From: Neoscytalidium dimidiatum
Lineage: Eukaryota > Ascomycota > Dothideomycetes > Botryosphaeriales > Botryosphaeriaceae
Direction: 5' to 3'
DNA length: 64,000 nucleotides
NCBI GenBank assembly: GCA_037367355.1
Contig: CM074699.1
Span: 2,170,001-2,234,000, forward strand
A program made the translations under genes and the position numbers. Each line of letters begins with the position of its first letter. The first letter of the stretch is position 1. Below, in pieces: positions 36,802 through 47,485 of the stretch. The notes beneath the pieces were generated by a model. It was not told the origin of the DNA. It ran no database searches and saw only the letters and a program-made list of their open reading frames with translations.

Positions 36802-37630
36802 ATTGGACCCGGTGTTTAGAGCGTGGCTAAGACGTTTGAAGAATATTTGATATCCTCAAGTTTGGCATTTTTAACAATTGTATATCTGGCATAAACCGGT
36901 TGTTCTCGAACTGGAAGAAACGGAGCGATCCCCACTTTTTTTTTCTAACTTATTCTTGTCTCTCGTTTTTTGAGATATCCTGGCACCACGCACGAAATGT
37001 TCTCAAAGCATTAACAGCGTTGTTCCATGAGATTTTTCATCTCCGCATTTTCTGGAAATCTTTTATCTCTTTATGGTTGTGGGTTTGATACCTCGGGTTG
37101 GGCGGAGTTTTTAATTATCGATATGGACGACGACGGGAAAGTCGATCGATTTTGCGGACGCATATATGTCTGTCGCTGATACCTAAGTTGGATTGGTCTT
37201 TTGAGTTTTCTGGTCAGTTAGTGTGCGTCTCTGTGAGATGATGAGAAGAATGACGAGAGAGAAAACGTAATATGAAAGGATTCAGACTGCATCAATACAA
37301 CTTCTTTGATCTGTGAGATATGAGACGAGCATTACTGGTAATTTCTGGGAGCAGAGAGGGGAAACTACCATGTAATCGTGGTCTCGTGATGCCGATTGGA
37401 AAATGCGAAAGGGGGAGTCGCCACGACATAGTTCCGTTGCGAAGAAAGGGTCGGAACTTTTTCTAGTGAGTAGGGGGGGAAGTCATTTTATAAATATAAT
37501 ACATTACTTATTATTAACCCAAGAGGAAACCACCGGCCCGCTGCTCAATATCTGGGTATCAACATTCAGAACTCAGCAACTTCCGTCCCAAAAATGGACC
37601 TGTCGATATCAAGAACACAATCGATTACGA
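36802..37630. other. Non-coding gap between convergent genes
   Basis: The 829-bp stretch is AT-rich and carries only short open frames. It should contain both 3' untranslated regions. Confidence 0.6.
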
Positions 37631-39235
37631 ATTAGTTCATCCTCTTTTCTCCTCCCTTTCCTTCTCTGCCAACACCCTTTTATAGTCCTGCCCACAATCA
37701 GTCAATTGCTCGTATTCTCTTCTCTTTTCGGTTTAAAAACTCTCCTTCCATCCCACCCACCGGAAGAAGAGTCCATGAAGAGAGAAAAAGGGGAGGAACA
37801 AGGAAAGAAAGGGAAAGGAAAGACGAATCACTCACATCGCAAGCCCTCCTGACGCCCTCGCTCAAACCCACGCGCGGGACGTACCCCAACACCTCCCGCG
37901 CCCTCGCCCCGTCCACGTACCGCACCCCGACCGCGTCCTCCACCGCGCCCCGCGACAACGTCCAGTCCTTGCCGCAGTCACCACCACCACCAATCAAGCG
38001 CAGCGCCGCAGCCATCCCGTCCGCCGCGCTGCCCAGCACCCGCGCGACGGCGGCCGGCACGCGCAGCTCGGCGGGTGGGTGATGCCCAAAGCGTGCCCAG
38101 ACGGCGCGGCAGAAGTCGCGGAAGGGGACGGGCTGGGCGTTGGTGATGAAGATGGGGGAGCCGGCTGCGGAAAGCGAAGAGGAAGAAGAGTCGGACTGGA
38201 CGGAAAGGAGGTTCCTGGTGGCGAGCACGTGGGCGTCGGCGGCGTTGGTGACGTAGGTGAAGTCGTAGAGGTTGAGGCCCGTGCCGAGGGTGATGGTCGT
38301 GGCGAGCGGGGTGGTGGTGAGCGCGTGGATGGCGGGGATGAGGTTGACGTCGCCGGGGCCGAAGAGGACGGAGGGCCGGAGGCAGGTGGTGAGGAAGGGG
38401 TGGGTGGGGTGCGGGTCGTTGGCCGTGAGGACGAGGTGTTCGGCGTGGGTCTGTGGGTGTAGGTTGGTGTCAGTTGGTGGAGGGGAGGAGTGTTGGAGGA
38501 TGGATGGAATGGTATAGTCTGTGGAGCTTTATGTAATAATTTTTTTTTTTGGCTCTTTTGAAAGTACACGTACGACGATTGAAGAGGGATGGAAGAAGCA
38601 GTTCAAGCGTGCATGATGATGTGAAGTAACATTTGGACGTATATGAATTCAGAAATGTTACAAGCAGCCAGATTGGACCGGAGGATGTCGATCCTCATCC
38701 TACCAGTGCGCAAACATAGAATAACATGGATAATGGTGAAAAGCCATTCACCTACCTTAGACTCTCCATAGACCCACCTTCTCACTCGCACATCCTCGAT
38801 CTCTTCTCTCGCATTCGGCCGCTCTCGGCTCAAATCGTCGCCAACGACGGTGCTGCTACTCGTATACACGAAGGCGCGCGCCGTCCCCACCGCCTTCGCT
38901 GCCTTCAACACGTTCCGCGTCCCCTCGACGTTGACGCTGAACACGTGGTCCCGCTCGCGCTGCGTGTACCGCGCCGCGCCTGCGGGTACGATGCCGGCAC
39001 TGTGCACGACGGCGGTGGGGCGTGCGGACGAGAAAGCGCGCTCGACGGCGTCGGCGTCACGTATATCGGTGCGGATGTAAGTGAGATTTGGGTGGGAGGT
39101 GCTGGGAGGAGTGGGGCTGATGTCTAGGACGGTGTAGGTGTGAGAGGGGTATTCGGTCAGGAAAGCGGAAACGATGGCGCGGCCGAGGAAGCCGGAACCG
39201 CCAGTGATGAGAATGTGCTGGCGATTGTGATCCAT
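37631..39235 (-). CDS. 3-beta-hydroxysteroid dehydrogenase/isomerase-type extended SDR (Erg26-like)
   Basis: Exons 39235-38756, 38450-37836 and 37687-37631 give about 383 aa. The first intron (38451-38755) is 305 bp, long for this window; the second (37688-37835) has GTGAGT...GGGCAG with a CTGAT branch. The start at 39235 gives MDHNRQHILITGGSGFLG, the Rossmann TGxxGxxG of extended SDR enzymes. HSAGIVPAG and VNVEGTRNVLKAA follow, then the catalytic Y-x-x-x-K (YGESK, K160) exactly at the end of exon 1. LRPSVLFGPGDVNLIPAI and NAADAHVLATRNLL match 3-beta-HSD family proteins, which oxidise sterol C3 alcohols with NAD(P). Yeast Erg26 acts in ergosterol C4 demethylation, but filamentous fungi carry several paralogues, so the substrate here is open. 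The last exon (19 codons) is the least certain. Confidence 0.82.
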
Positions 39236-39620
39236 TGAGGACGGGGCATTGGGTTGGAGGAAGCTGTTTGTTGGAGTTGGACTTGGAATAGGATGGGATT
39301 GGATGAGGTGGGGGAGATCAAGATGCCTGTTCGAGCATGTAGCAGGACGAGACAACAGCGCGGCCGACGGAGAGGTGCTCAACACCATGACGTCATGTAC
39401 CATAGATGGCACACGGACCATGTGCTATAATCCATGGTGGGATGAGATGGAAGGATAGAGAGGTTGATCTGAAAGGATCATTCTGGCGCTCGCCGGCATG
39501 ACAAAATCAAAATTTTCTCCGGCTTCGGTCAGAGGAGACATGACCACACGTGCCATGAGATAGTGTCCCAGTTTATCGACGTGGCCCAGCTTTCAATCCG
39601 GACGGCGAAATCCAACCAAG
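39236..39620. other. Short divergent promoter region
   Basis: A 385-bp interval between the starts of the SDR gene and the NAT9 gene. No TATA box is evident. Confidence 0.55.
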
Positions 39621-40472
39621 ATGAAAATAAATGAGCACACAGGTAAGCCGTCTCAGACCTCACAAGCCTCCCCGAACGCTAACTCCATCCCACCAGCGCT
39701 CCTCACCCCTCGCGTCCTCCTCGTCCCGTACAGCGCCCACCACGTCCCGACCTACCATGAATGGATGCAAGACCCGGCTATCCGCGAGGCCACGGCCTCG
39801 GAGCCGCTGTCCCTCGACGAGGAGTACGCGATGCAGCGCAGCTGGCGCGACGACGGCGACAAGCTCACCTTCATCGTCTGCGTGCCGCCGGATGACCGAC
39901 TCTCAACGAAGATCCGAGCCACCTTCCATGACGCCCCCGCACGCATGGTCGGCGACGTGAACCTCTTCCTCGTGCCGGACGACGAGGACGAGGATGACGA
40001 AGACGAGTCTCCCTTGCAAAACGGCGTGAACGGCGCCGCACTGCCACCACCACGCAGGAATGTCAACCTCAACGTCGTCGGCGAGCTCGAGATCATGATC
40101 GCCTCTGCCGTGCACCAGAACCGCGGCCTCGGCGCCGCCGTGCTGTCCGCCTTCCTTGTCTACATCCGGCGGCACCTGGACGGCATCCTCGCCGAGTGTG
40201 CGGCCTCGGCGACGACGAATGCTGCGGATGGCGCTGAGAAGCCGGTGCCGGTGGCGACGCTGAAGCACCTCCGCGTCAGGATCGGCGCGACGAATGCGCG
40301 GAGTCTGCGCTTGTTCGAGAAGGCCGGATTCGTGCGCGTGAGCGAGACGCCAAATTTCTTTGGGGAGCTGGAGCTGAGGAAGGGATTGCAGGAGGGGGTG
40401 GAGTGGCCGGGCCAGAGCGTGGAGGAAATTGGGGTTGTGGAGTTAGAGTATGAGATGGTGAAGGAGACGTAG
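39621..40472 (+). CDS. GNAT acetyltransferase of the NAT9 family
   Basis: Exons 39621-39642 and 39697-40472 give 265 aa. The 54-bp intron 39643-39696 (GTAAGC, GCTAAC, CACCAG) contains no stop and is a multiple of three, so a continuous frame exists even unspliced; splicing gives MKINEHTALLTPRVLLVPYS, which fits NAT9 proteins. YHEWMQDPAIREATASEPLS and EEYAMQRSW are the family signature near residues 30-60. The acetyl-CoA-binding part has ELEIMIASAVHQNRGLGAAVL (Q-x-x-G-x-G/A type loop) and the C-terminal TNARSLRLFEKAGFVRVSE. An acidic Asp/Glu-rich insertion lies around residue 110. NAT9 proteins are putative N-acetyltransferases; in animals they have been linked to microtubule stability. The fungal substrate is unknown. 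Confidence 0.9.
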   Translation: MKINEHTGKPSQTSQASPNANSIPPALLTPRVLLVPYSAHHVPTYHEWMQDPAIREATASEPLSLDEEYAMQRSWRDDGDKLTFIVCVPPDDRLSTKIRATFHDAPARMVGDVNLFLVPDDEDEDDEDESPLQNGVNGAALPPPRRNVNLNVVGELEIMIASAVHQNRGLGAAVLSAFLVYIRRHLDGILAECAASATTNAADGAEKPVPVATLKHLRVRIGATNARSLRLFEKAGFVRVSETPNFFGELELRKGLQEGVEWPGQSVEEIGVVELEYEMVKET

Positions 40473-40934
40473 TTGAAGACGGACTTGCAATGGAGCTGGG
40501 GCAGTTTCTCTTTCCACGTGTTGATCATTCATGCTACATGAGAAAGAGGTTCCGCCGCGCAAATTACCTGTTTTGACGTTTGGTCTAAGGGTTCGTTCGT
40601 CCTTGATAGCACTATCTTGAGCTTTCATCTCTAGTCGCGAGAAAGCATGAAGAAAGGCGCCAAGGTACTTATGGGGGCTAGAGTGTCCAGATGAAGAAGA
40701 GCTTGATTCATTATATTAAAGTCGGGCTACTGTGGAACGAAAGTCCGTTAAAATTTAGGCCGCTAGAGAAAGGACCTCATAGAGACAAAGTATAGAACAG
40801 AATACAAAGTCCCAACCAATGCCCATCCATACTACCATAGGCCCAGTTCCACTCATACACTTCGTCGCGTTCTAGATCATACAAAGCCCCCCCTCGTGTT
40901 CAACGTATCATGAAAGATATCGCAGGTCGGCCTC
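40473..40934. other. Non-coding gap between convergent genes
   Basis: The 462-bp gap shows no coding signal and should hold the 3' ends of the NAT9 gene and the mevalonate kinase gene. Confidence 0.6.
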
Positions 40935-42653
40935 TCAAGGCCTCCAAAACTTCCATCCTTCTCGGTACCGGGCTATACCTTCTCCGTCAGGCAACGAGAT
41001 ATTCACACCGACCAGCTTTTCGATGCCCTCATTGCCCTCAGCCTTCAAAAACTTTTCCTGGTCGATTTCCTCTCCGCCCTCTTCGCCCGACTCGTTGTGT
41101 AGGACAGCAGGCCACAGCACGCCCACGCCATCTCCTGCAAGTGTCGTCTCGAACTTCTCAAAGCCCTCATTCTCCAGCTTCTTCTCCAAGTCAAGTAGCG
41201 TTTGCGACTTCCTCCCCGCTTTTAGATCAAAGCCACCGGCAGCGTTGGCCGAGTTGTGGCGCGAAACAGGGCGGCTGCTAGCTTCAGGCTTCAGGATGGT
41301 GATGGCACAGCCGCCGCCGCCGGCACCGGTGAGCTTGGTCCAGCCGATGCCGGCGTGGTCGATGAGCGCGCGGATCCGCTCCAATTTCGGGTGGGAAACT
41401 CCCAGCGAAACCAACAGGCCGTGGTTGATGGTGATCAGCTCGCCCAGATGCTGGAGCGACGCTGGATCCTTAGGGTCAAAGCCTTCCGAGGAGATGAGCT
41501 GGTGGGCCGACTCGGTCACGTTGCTGATAGCGTTGAGCAGGTGTTCTGCGATGACCGGGTGGGAGTCCTTCAGATGCTGCACTTTGGCGACTTCGACGGC
41601 CGTGCTGCGCGATTGCCGTGTGTTGACCAGCAACAGAGGAAGCTCTGGGAAATCACGCAGAGGAGTGACGGATGGGGGCTTGCTGTAGTCCTTCCTCTGG
41701 AACAGAACAGCTTTGCCTCCGCTCGAGACTGTGTTGTCGACACCTGAAGGGTTGCCATGGATGCACATCTCGCCAACAAAAGCCCACCTGTTGATGCGCT
41801 CAATCTGCTTCTCGGATTCCTCCGAGTCTTGGTCTGGGTGAGGACCGCTCAGGGCTCGGATTTGGAGCAATAGCGCGGCGGCCAGGCATACCGCTATGCT
41901 GGCACTGCTTCCCAAGCCAGCGCCGATGGGGATGGTGGAGCGGAGAGTGTAGATGCAGGGAGCGGACTGTTGGGAGCCGAGCGAGAGAAACAGATAGAGG
42001 AATGCGGAGGCGGAGGCTTGGTGGATCTTGCGGATGTGCTCGGGCTGGTCGGGGGACACAGTCTTGATGTGAGGCTGCAGGGACTCGACGAAGTCGGGGT
42101 CCAGGGAGGTGACGAGGGAATTGTAGTTTTTCTTCTTGCCGGGAGTGGAAAAGACGGCCCAGGGCAGGTCGTCGATGTTCCAGGTGTGGTTCAGGTCGAT
42201 GTCAGGGAAGCGGAGGGAGACGGTGCGTTTCGACTTGGAGAGAAATGTGACGAGGAGGTAGGAGCGGAGGGATATTGCTGCAGCGATTGCAGCCTAGGGG
42301 CGGGTCAGCGTGAAGCAGGGCACCAAGGGAGAGCAGCCGACCTTGCCGTGAACTACAGCGTGCTCGCCGTAGACAATGACCTTGCCTGGCGCCGAGACCA
42401 TGAAAGGAGGCATGAGCGGGGACGAGTTCTTGCGGCGCGGCACAGGCTTTGCGGAGCCATTGGTGGCGGAGGCGCTGGTGGGAGGAGAATCCATGACGTG
42501 GAGAGAGGCGGGCGTGTGGAGGTCGACTGCAGTGCTGGAGGAGGAGGAGGAGGAGGAGGAGGAGGAGGAGGAGGCGTCGCTGTCGTGGTCGTGGTGGGAA
42601 GCGGCGTAGTTGTTGGGATGGGCAGGCAGGAGGCTTTCAAGCGCGGCGCTCAT
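40935..42653 (-). CDS. ERG12: Mevalonate kinase
   Basis: Exons 42653-42342 and 42293-40935 give about 556 aa. The 48-bp intron has an unusual donor, AAG|GTCGGC, but a good CTGAC branch and CCCCTAG acceptor, and protein continuity (VVHGK to AAIAAAISLRSYLL) leaves no doubt. The enzyme phosphorylates mevalonate with ATP in the isoprenoid/ergosterol pathway. GHMP-kinase motifs are present: motif 1 APGKVIVYGEHAVVHGK near 88-104, the glycine/serine loop PIGAGLGSSAS near 226, and motif 3 KLTGAGGGGCAITILKPEAS. The fungal N-terminal extension of about 80 residues carries a run of 13 serines encoded by a GAG/GGA repeat on the plus strand. An insertion of about 30 residues follows motif 3. An upstream in-frame ATG at 42704 would add 17 residues. 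Confidence 0.95.
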
Positions 42654-43610
42654 GGTCGCGGCGGACGGCGGCGGACGCGATTGCTTGCTGCGAAACAAAG
42701 TCACGGCGGGGGTGGACCAGGAAGAGACGGGGGACTTGTAGCTTCAGCGGGCAGGCTACCAGCTAGATAGCGGTGGGTCCCTTGCTCGCACCCTGAGGGC
42801 GGTGTGGGAGCTGACAGCGGGCGTGCGCAGTATTGCGGCGGCGCTGAGTCGCCAGAAAATCTGGGGTTTGCGCTGTTTCTGGAGGCAAGGCTGCGTCAAC
42901 GGCCCCGTCGCCGCAGGCCAAGCTCCCAGGTACAGCCCAGTGAGCTCTCTCCTCAACCGACGCCAACCAACGCCAACACCCGCCTTGCATGCCCTACCAC
43001 GCCATCCTGCGCCTGCCACCTTGCACCTTGCACCTGCTGCCTGTCTCGGGCTGACCTGCCTGCACGCGCGTTGCAGCATCCACCCCCAGCTTCTCAGCCG
43101 TACTCCGTTCTGCGCCGCACAAATCCTCTAGGTGCCTCCTTCACATCTCCCACCGCGCAATCAGCCAATCATAGCGGATGTGTTTGTCCATTACGATATA
43201 GAATGTCGACCTTCCTGATACGGACCGGCCTGTTTGCTAGACGGGCCCAGCTGGGTGGAGCTGGGACTGATGGCCGCAAGGGCGATGTAGGAACGGTGCA
43301 GCCGGTGGTTGGAGTGCCTGGGCTGGCCAGACGCCGCCCACTTGCCAGCCCTGAGACGACGACTGATGACTGATGACTGTCACCTGTCTCGCGCGCAGCT
43401 TGCCAGTGGCTGGCCTGGGGTTGAGCCCGACGCGGCGAAGCTGCACACGTGCGCGCCGACCGACTAGCCCTGCCGGCTGCCCTGCCACCGGCCATGACTT
43501 TTGCGCGGTGCCGGACTTGAAGCTCTGACGTCCTCGCGTCCCGAAAGCTTTCCGAGGGTCGCTCTCAGCTTTTCCGCTCGTCGCCAGCTCGCCGGACACT
43601 TGCAATCGCA
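42654..43610. other. Divergent promoter region
   Basis: About 0.96 kb between the starts of the mevalonate kinase and ATP11 genes, GC-rich, with overlapping open frames that have no recognisable domains. Confidence 0.5.
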
Positions 43611-44619
43611 ATGGCTTCGTTTCGCGCCCCGGCCTTCCGCCGCCTGGTGACTCGGCCGCTGCCCACGCCCGCTGTTGCCCATAGGCGGTGGGCCCGTGTC
43701 CATGATGTCCGCTACCTCGCCACCCACGGCGCTCAGGAACGCGTCCTCGCAAAGTACAAGGACAAGCTCGACCGCAAAGCCAAAGAGTAGCTTTCCCACT
43801 TCTGGCCACCGTGATGGACCTCTGCTGATTTGTAGCAGGCAGGGCGTCAAAGACCTCGATGAGCTCAAAGCAGTGTACAAGGAAAAGATCGATACGGTGC
43901 GGAAAGAAGCCGCCTCTGTACCCGGGTCCGAGGAGGTATTGAAGGCCATTGAGAAGTCGGCACCATCTACTCCTCCGCCGTTCACCCCGCCGCCTACTCC
44001 CTCAGCTCAAGCTGCCCCAAAGTCACCCGCCGATTCGAAGCTGCCGCCGGGTGTGAAGACACTATCATCGTTTATAGATGTTGAGAAGACGCTCGAGTTG
44101 CCGGAAAAGGAAATTGAGATGTTGTGGAGGTTACGACACGCCCGCAATCCGCAATCGCTGTGCGCCACTATGAGGAGTCACAGCTGGGACACGATATACA
44201 AGAACGCGCGGAGGCACCCCCAATTCGTTCTGCCCATTCCTCGCCAGAGCGATGACGGACAAGGTGCCGAGATTCACTTCATGCAGTGGACCTTCCCAGC
44301 CGACCACTGCGCCACCGTCCTGTTCACCCACCTCGCCGAGTATCAACTGCGCAATGAATTTGCCACGCCTCACACCACTGTGTCATTTCACTCTGAGATG
44401 GCCGGGTCCAAGGGCCTGGTGTTGGTGCAAGGGAATGTAATCGACAACCGTGGCGTGTCGGTCGACGAGGGCAAGTGGCTATTGATGTGCCTGCAGAAGT
44501 TCTACGGTCTGCAGGCCGAGGAAGCCGGAAGCAACCGCAAGAAGTTGCTGGAGATGTTCAGCCGCGGCGATGGCGGCTTTAAGGTTGAGGAGCTGTTGGA
44601 TGAGGCCGAAAAGATTTAG
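43611..44619 (+). CDS. ATP11: Mitochondrial F1-ATPase assembly factor Atp11
   Basis: Exons 43611-43786 and 43839-44619 give 318 aa, the length of yeast Atp11. The 52-bp intron starts GTAGCT and ends TGTAGCAG, with a CTGAT branch; unspliced reading stops immediately at the TAG of the donor. The N-terminus MASFRAPAFRRLVTRPLPTP is Arg-rich and lacks acids, a mitochondrial presequence, and includes HDVRYLATHG. A helical part (ERVLAKYKDKLDRKAKE, VKDLDELKAVYKEKIDTV) and a Pro-rich linker precede the core domain, with LSSFIDVEKTLELP, IEMLWRLRHA, FVLPIPR, MQWTFP and a C-terminal WLLMCLQKFYG. Atp11 chaperones the F1 beta subunit in the matrix before assembly with alpha. Confidence 0.95.
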
Positions 44620-44851
44620 AGTAATTGAGTGGTGCTGGATCACGCTCTTGTACATTATCGGATGGTGGGTCGAGGCAAGGCATAGGGAGGAAGGGCCCGT
44701 TCCGCCCTTGGTCGGGAGGAAGATATTAGACTCCCTGCAGTTCATACATGCTGCAAAATAAGGACGCCTGGATACCATATGCGGATTCCACACTCCGAAA
44801 ACACTTTGGCAATCCCGGAAAACGTGATCACCATAATCTTTTGTAGGCATG

Positions 44852-45807
44852 TTAAGAAGGTCTAGCCAGACGTCGCCCTGTCCTACCTTCTTCACCCAGA
44901 CCTCTTCGACGCTTCAAGGTAGATGATTCGTCGACAGCATCTGTGAGTCGTTTTTTTTTTTTTTTTTGGCCTAAGGTTTGCGTCCTACCATTAAAAAGCG
45001 TTGCAAGTTCGGCTTCAATCTGTCCGGGCTTTGATGTCAGCTCACTCATTTCAATGTCAATAACTGCGGTGAGCCTCGACCTGGTCAGATGATGCATTTC
45101 CTTTCGAGGAACGCCTCGTTGCTGGCTTCTCTACGGAAAGGGTCAGAGCTGGATGCAACACCTTCCAATCGCGGAGGAAGTACCAACCGCCAACGCTTGC
45201 TTGTTCAACCGCGAGATGATTCGGTCTTTCGCGGCGACGTCCTTCAATCGCGAGCACGACTGTTAGCTGGTAGCGCCGAGCAGAACAGGACAGAGCTGAA
45301 CTGAACCAAGACAGTGCGTAGTTATGATGCCCAGGCAATTGTTGTTCATTTACCTCTGGTTGATATATCTCACGTTGCGCAAGGTTTGCTCCGATCGTTC
45401 TGACGCCCTAACGTCCTTCCTGGTCTTACTGAGGCTAGCCTCGCCCTTGCCGAGCCCTTATTTAAGGAGCCGGACATCCCGGTTCCATGGAGTTTCCAGC
45501 AGTAGATCGGGCCAGAAGCCCAGTTTGGCAGGTGGATTGATAGGACGAAGATTAGGATGAAATCACTGCTGCTCGTTGACGGTATCAGCTGAGCAGGTTA
45601 ACGTTGGAATCTGGCTGGTCGATTGCACTTCTCAAGTCCGACCTGACTTTGTTCGTCGAGGAACTCCAGCCATCTGCGGAAGAGGAGACGGATGTGGGTT
45701 TGCTCGGCTGGAGAGTTCTTCGAACTAAGGAATAGGTGCGACTTGGCGAGCTGCGCGCGTAGCCGGTCGCAGTAGAGGTCGACGCTCATCATGTAGTAGG
45801 GTTCCAT
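44852..45807 (-). CDS. Small coiled-coil protein, reconstructed multi-exon gene
   Basis: Proposed exons are 45807-45629, 45434-45374, 45259-45184, 45063-44989 and 44940-44852 (about 159 aa). The last three are well supported: GTACTT...CACCGCAG with CTGAC branch, and a 48-bp intron GTAGGA...ACTCACAG that contains a run of 17 A, each restoring phase. Joined, they read RLKDVAAKDRIISRLNKQAL, then EMSELTSKPGQIEAELATLF, then a basic tail with LKRRRG. The first exon codes MEPYYMMSVDLYCDRLRAQL and a helical stretch with FRRWLEFLDEQSQ. The link from exon 1 to exon 3 is uncertain: I use GTGCAA as donor and GCTAG as acceptor for exon 2, which ends at a good GTGAGA donor. The protein is mostly helical and probably a coiled-coil partner. 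No family is recognised. Confidence 0.5.
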
Positions 45808-46252
45808 GCCTCAACTGTACAGTGACATTGTGGAAGTTGAATGCCTGCCTCGTGTCACTTGTGGACGATGCGACAGCACCGTGGCTCCAGCTGCGCTCGA
45901 TAGCAATCAGTCTGGCTAGGGCGGAAGTCAGAAACGAGCGACGAACCTGCAGTAGCTGCTGATCAAATGGCGTTTGAGATACGGACCGCGCCGATCAGAC
46001 ACTCTCCGGTCCCTTGCCGGGGTGACGTAACCAACGTCCGACTTCTCCGCACGCTTGTGTGCTTGTCTGCAACAAGCTCATCCCCTCTCCGCACTTAAGC
46101 TTCCGTCCGCTTCCCTGTCACCCACTGCAGTGTTTCATCCAAATTCCCGCTATATAAACCCAATATGCCCGCTCGTGCCGCGCCCCTTGAAAACAAAACG
46201 TTTGTTCCCTTGCCGTCCACCACTGACTTAATCTCTTGCATGTGTGCCCATC
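45808..46252. other. Divergent promoter region with a TATA box
   Basis: A 445-bp interval between the coiled-coil gene (-) and the GPI protein gene (+). The TATATAAA at 46151 belongs to the plus-strand gene. Confidence 0.55.
46151..46158 (+). promoter_or_regulatory. TATA box of the second GPI-protein gene
   Basis: TATATAAA lies 95 bp before the last base preceding the ATG at 46253, in a suitable position for a core promoter. Confidence 0.6.
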
Positions 46253-47438
46253 ATGCCGCGGACATGCTACCGCCTTTTCGTGATAATCGCACTTGTGGCT
46301 CTTGTCGCTTCGACTGCTGTGCTTGAGGAGCGTGAACTAAGTAACGAACAAGTCGTGAGTATACTTTACGAGTTCATTCGTCCACTAGCAGCGCTCCAAT
46401 CTCGACGCATGCTCTCCACGTTACCACAATCAACCCATTATGTCTTGTCATAACTTATCAATCAAATTACTATGAATTACCACCAATCTACCGCATGAGA
46501 CGGCCCACCTTCCTTCGATGTTCTCACATCATCGACCCCGGATCAAAAACCACTAACACCCCCCATCCCAGCCCGCGCAACCCCTCGTCGTCCCACCCCT
46601 CCACGAAAACCTCCGCTATGCCGGCAAGAGGAAGAAGAAGCGCTCCCCCTCCCCGCTCAACAACATCCCTTACCTCCTCCCCCGCCTCTCCACCCTCGAC
46701 GAAACCGAGCGATCCGTCCAAAACCCAGGTACCGGCGGCACCAACGACCCGAACAGCAACAGCAACAGCAACCAAGAACACAACGACAACATCCAAACCA
46801 CCGACCCGGACGCCACAACCCCGGCCTCCGGCAGTGACCAGACGACGGACCAGAACACCAACAACGAAGGCAGCACCAACGAGTCCGGCTCCGTCTACAC
46901 CCTCTCCGGCACCTACACCGCCGACACCAGCTTCACGACGCCCATCGCGACGGGGACCGTGCACACGGGCGGCCTGGGCGGCGGTAGCAGTTCGACCAGC
47001 GCCGCGGCGGGGGCGGCGGCGACGACCACCACCACCACCACCACCACCGGCGTGCTGGGGCCGAATACCACGGGCAGCGCGCCGAGCGGTGGGAACGTCG
47101 TGCCGGAGACGAGTAGCAGCAGCAGCAGCGGTGCGAGTGCGAGCGCAACTGCGAGCAGGGGAACGACGGCGAGTGCGAGTGTGAGTAGGAGCGCGACTGC
47201 GAGCGGGACGGGCGCGAGCGTGAGTGTGAGTAGCACCACCACGGCGAGTGTCAGCAGCGGTACCACGGGTGCTTCTGCTTCTGTTTCTGCTTCTGCTGTC
47301 AGTAGTGGGACGAATGCTAATTCGGCCGGCGTGTCGGCACAGTCGTCGCAGGGAGCCGCTCCGGCGGAAAAGAGCGTCGATGTTGGACGGCTGTTGGGGT
47401 TGGTGGGAATGGGTATTGGGTGGGTGCTTTGGATTTGA
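46253..47438 (+). CDS. Ser/Thr-rich secreted, probably GPI-anchored protein
   Basis: Exons 46253-46354 and 46572-47438 give 322 aa. The 217-bp intron has GTGAGT and ends CATCCCAG after CTAAC, in phase between codons. The N-terminus MPRTCYRLFVIIALVALVAS is a signal peptide. The start of the mature part is charged (ELSNEQV, then LHENLRYAGKRKKKRS), which is unusual for wall proteins, followed by Asn/Asp/Gln/Thr-rich sequence with NSNSNSN. From about residue 160 the protein becomes a Ser/Thr/Ala/Gly stalk with a run of nine Thr encoded by ACC repeats. The end is GRLLGLVGMGIGWVLWI after a Ser/Gly/Ala-rich region, fitting a GPI-attachment signal. No catalytic domain is visible. An RKKK-rich stretch could be a Kex2-type processing site. 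Confidence 0.72.
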
Positions 47439-47450
47439 CGGAAGACGTGC

Positions 47451-47485
<35 letters not shown>

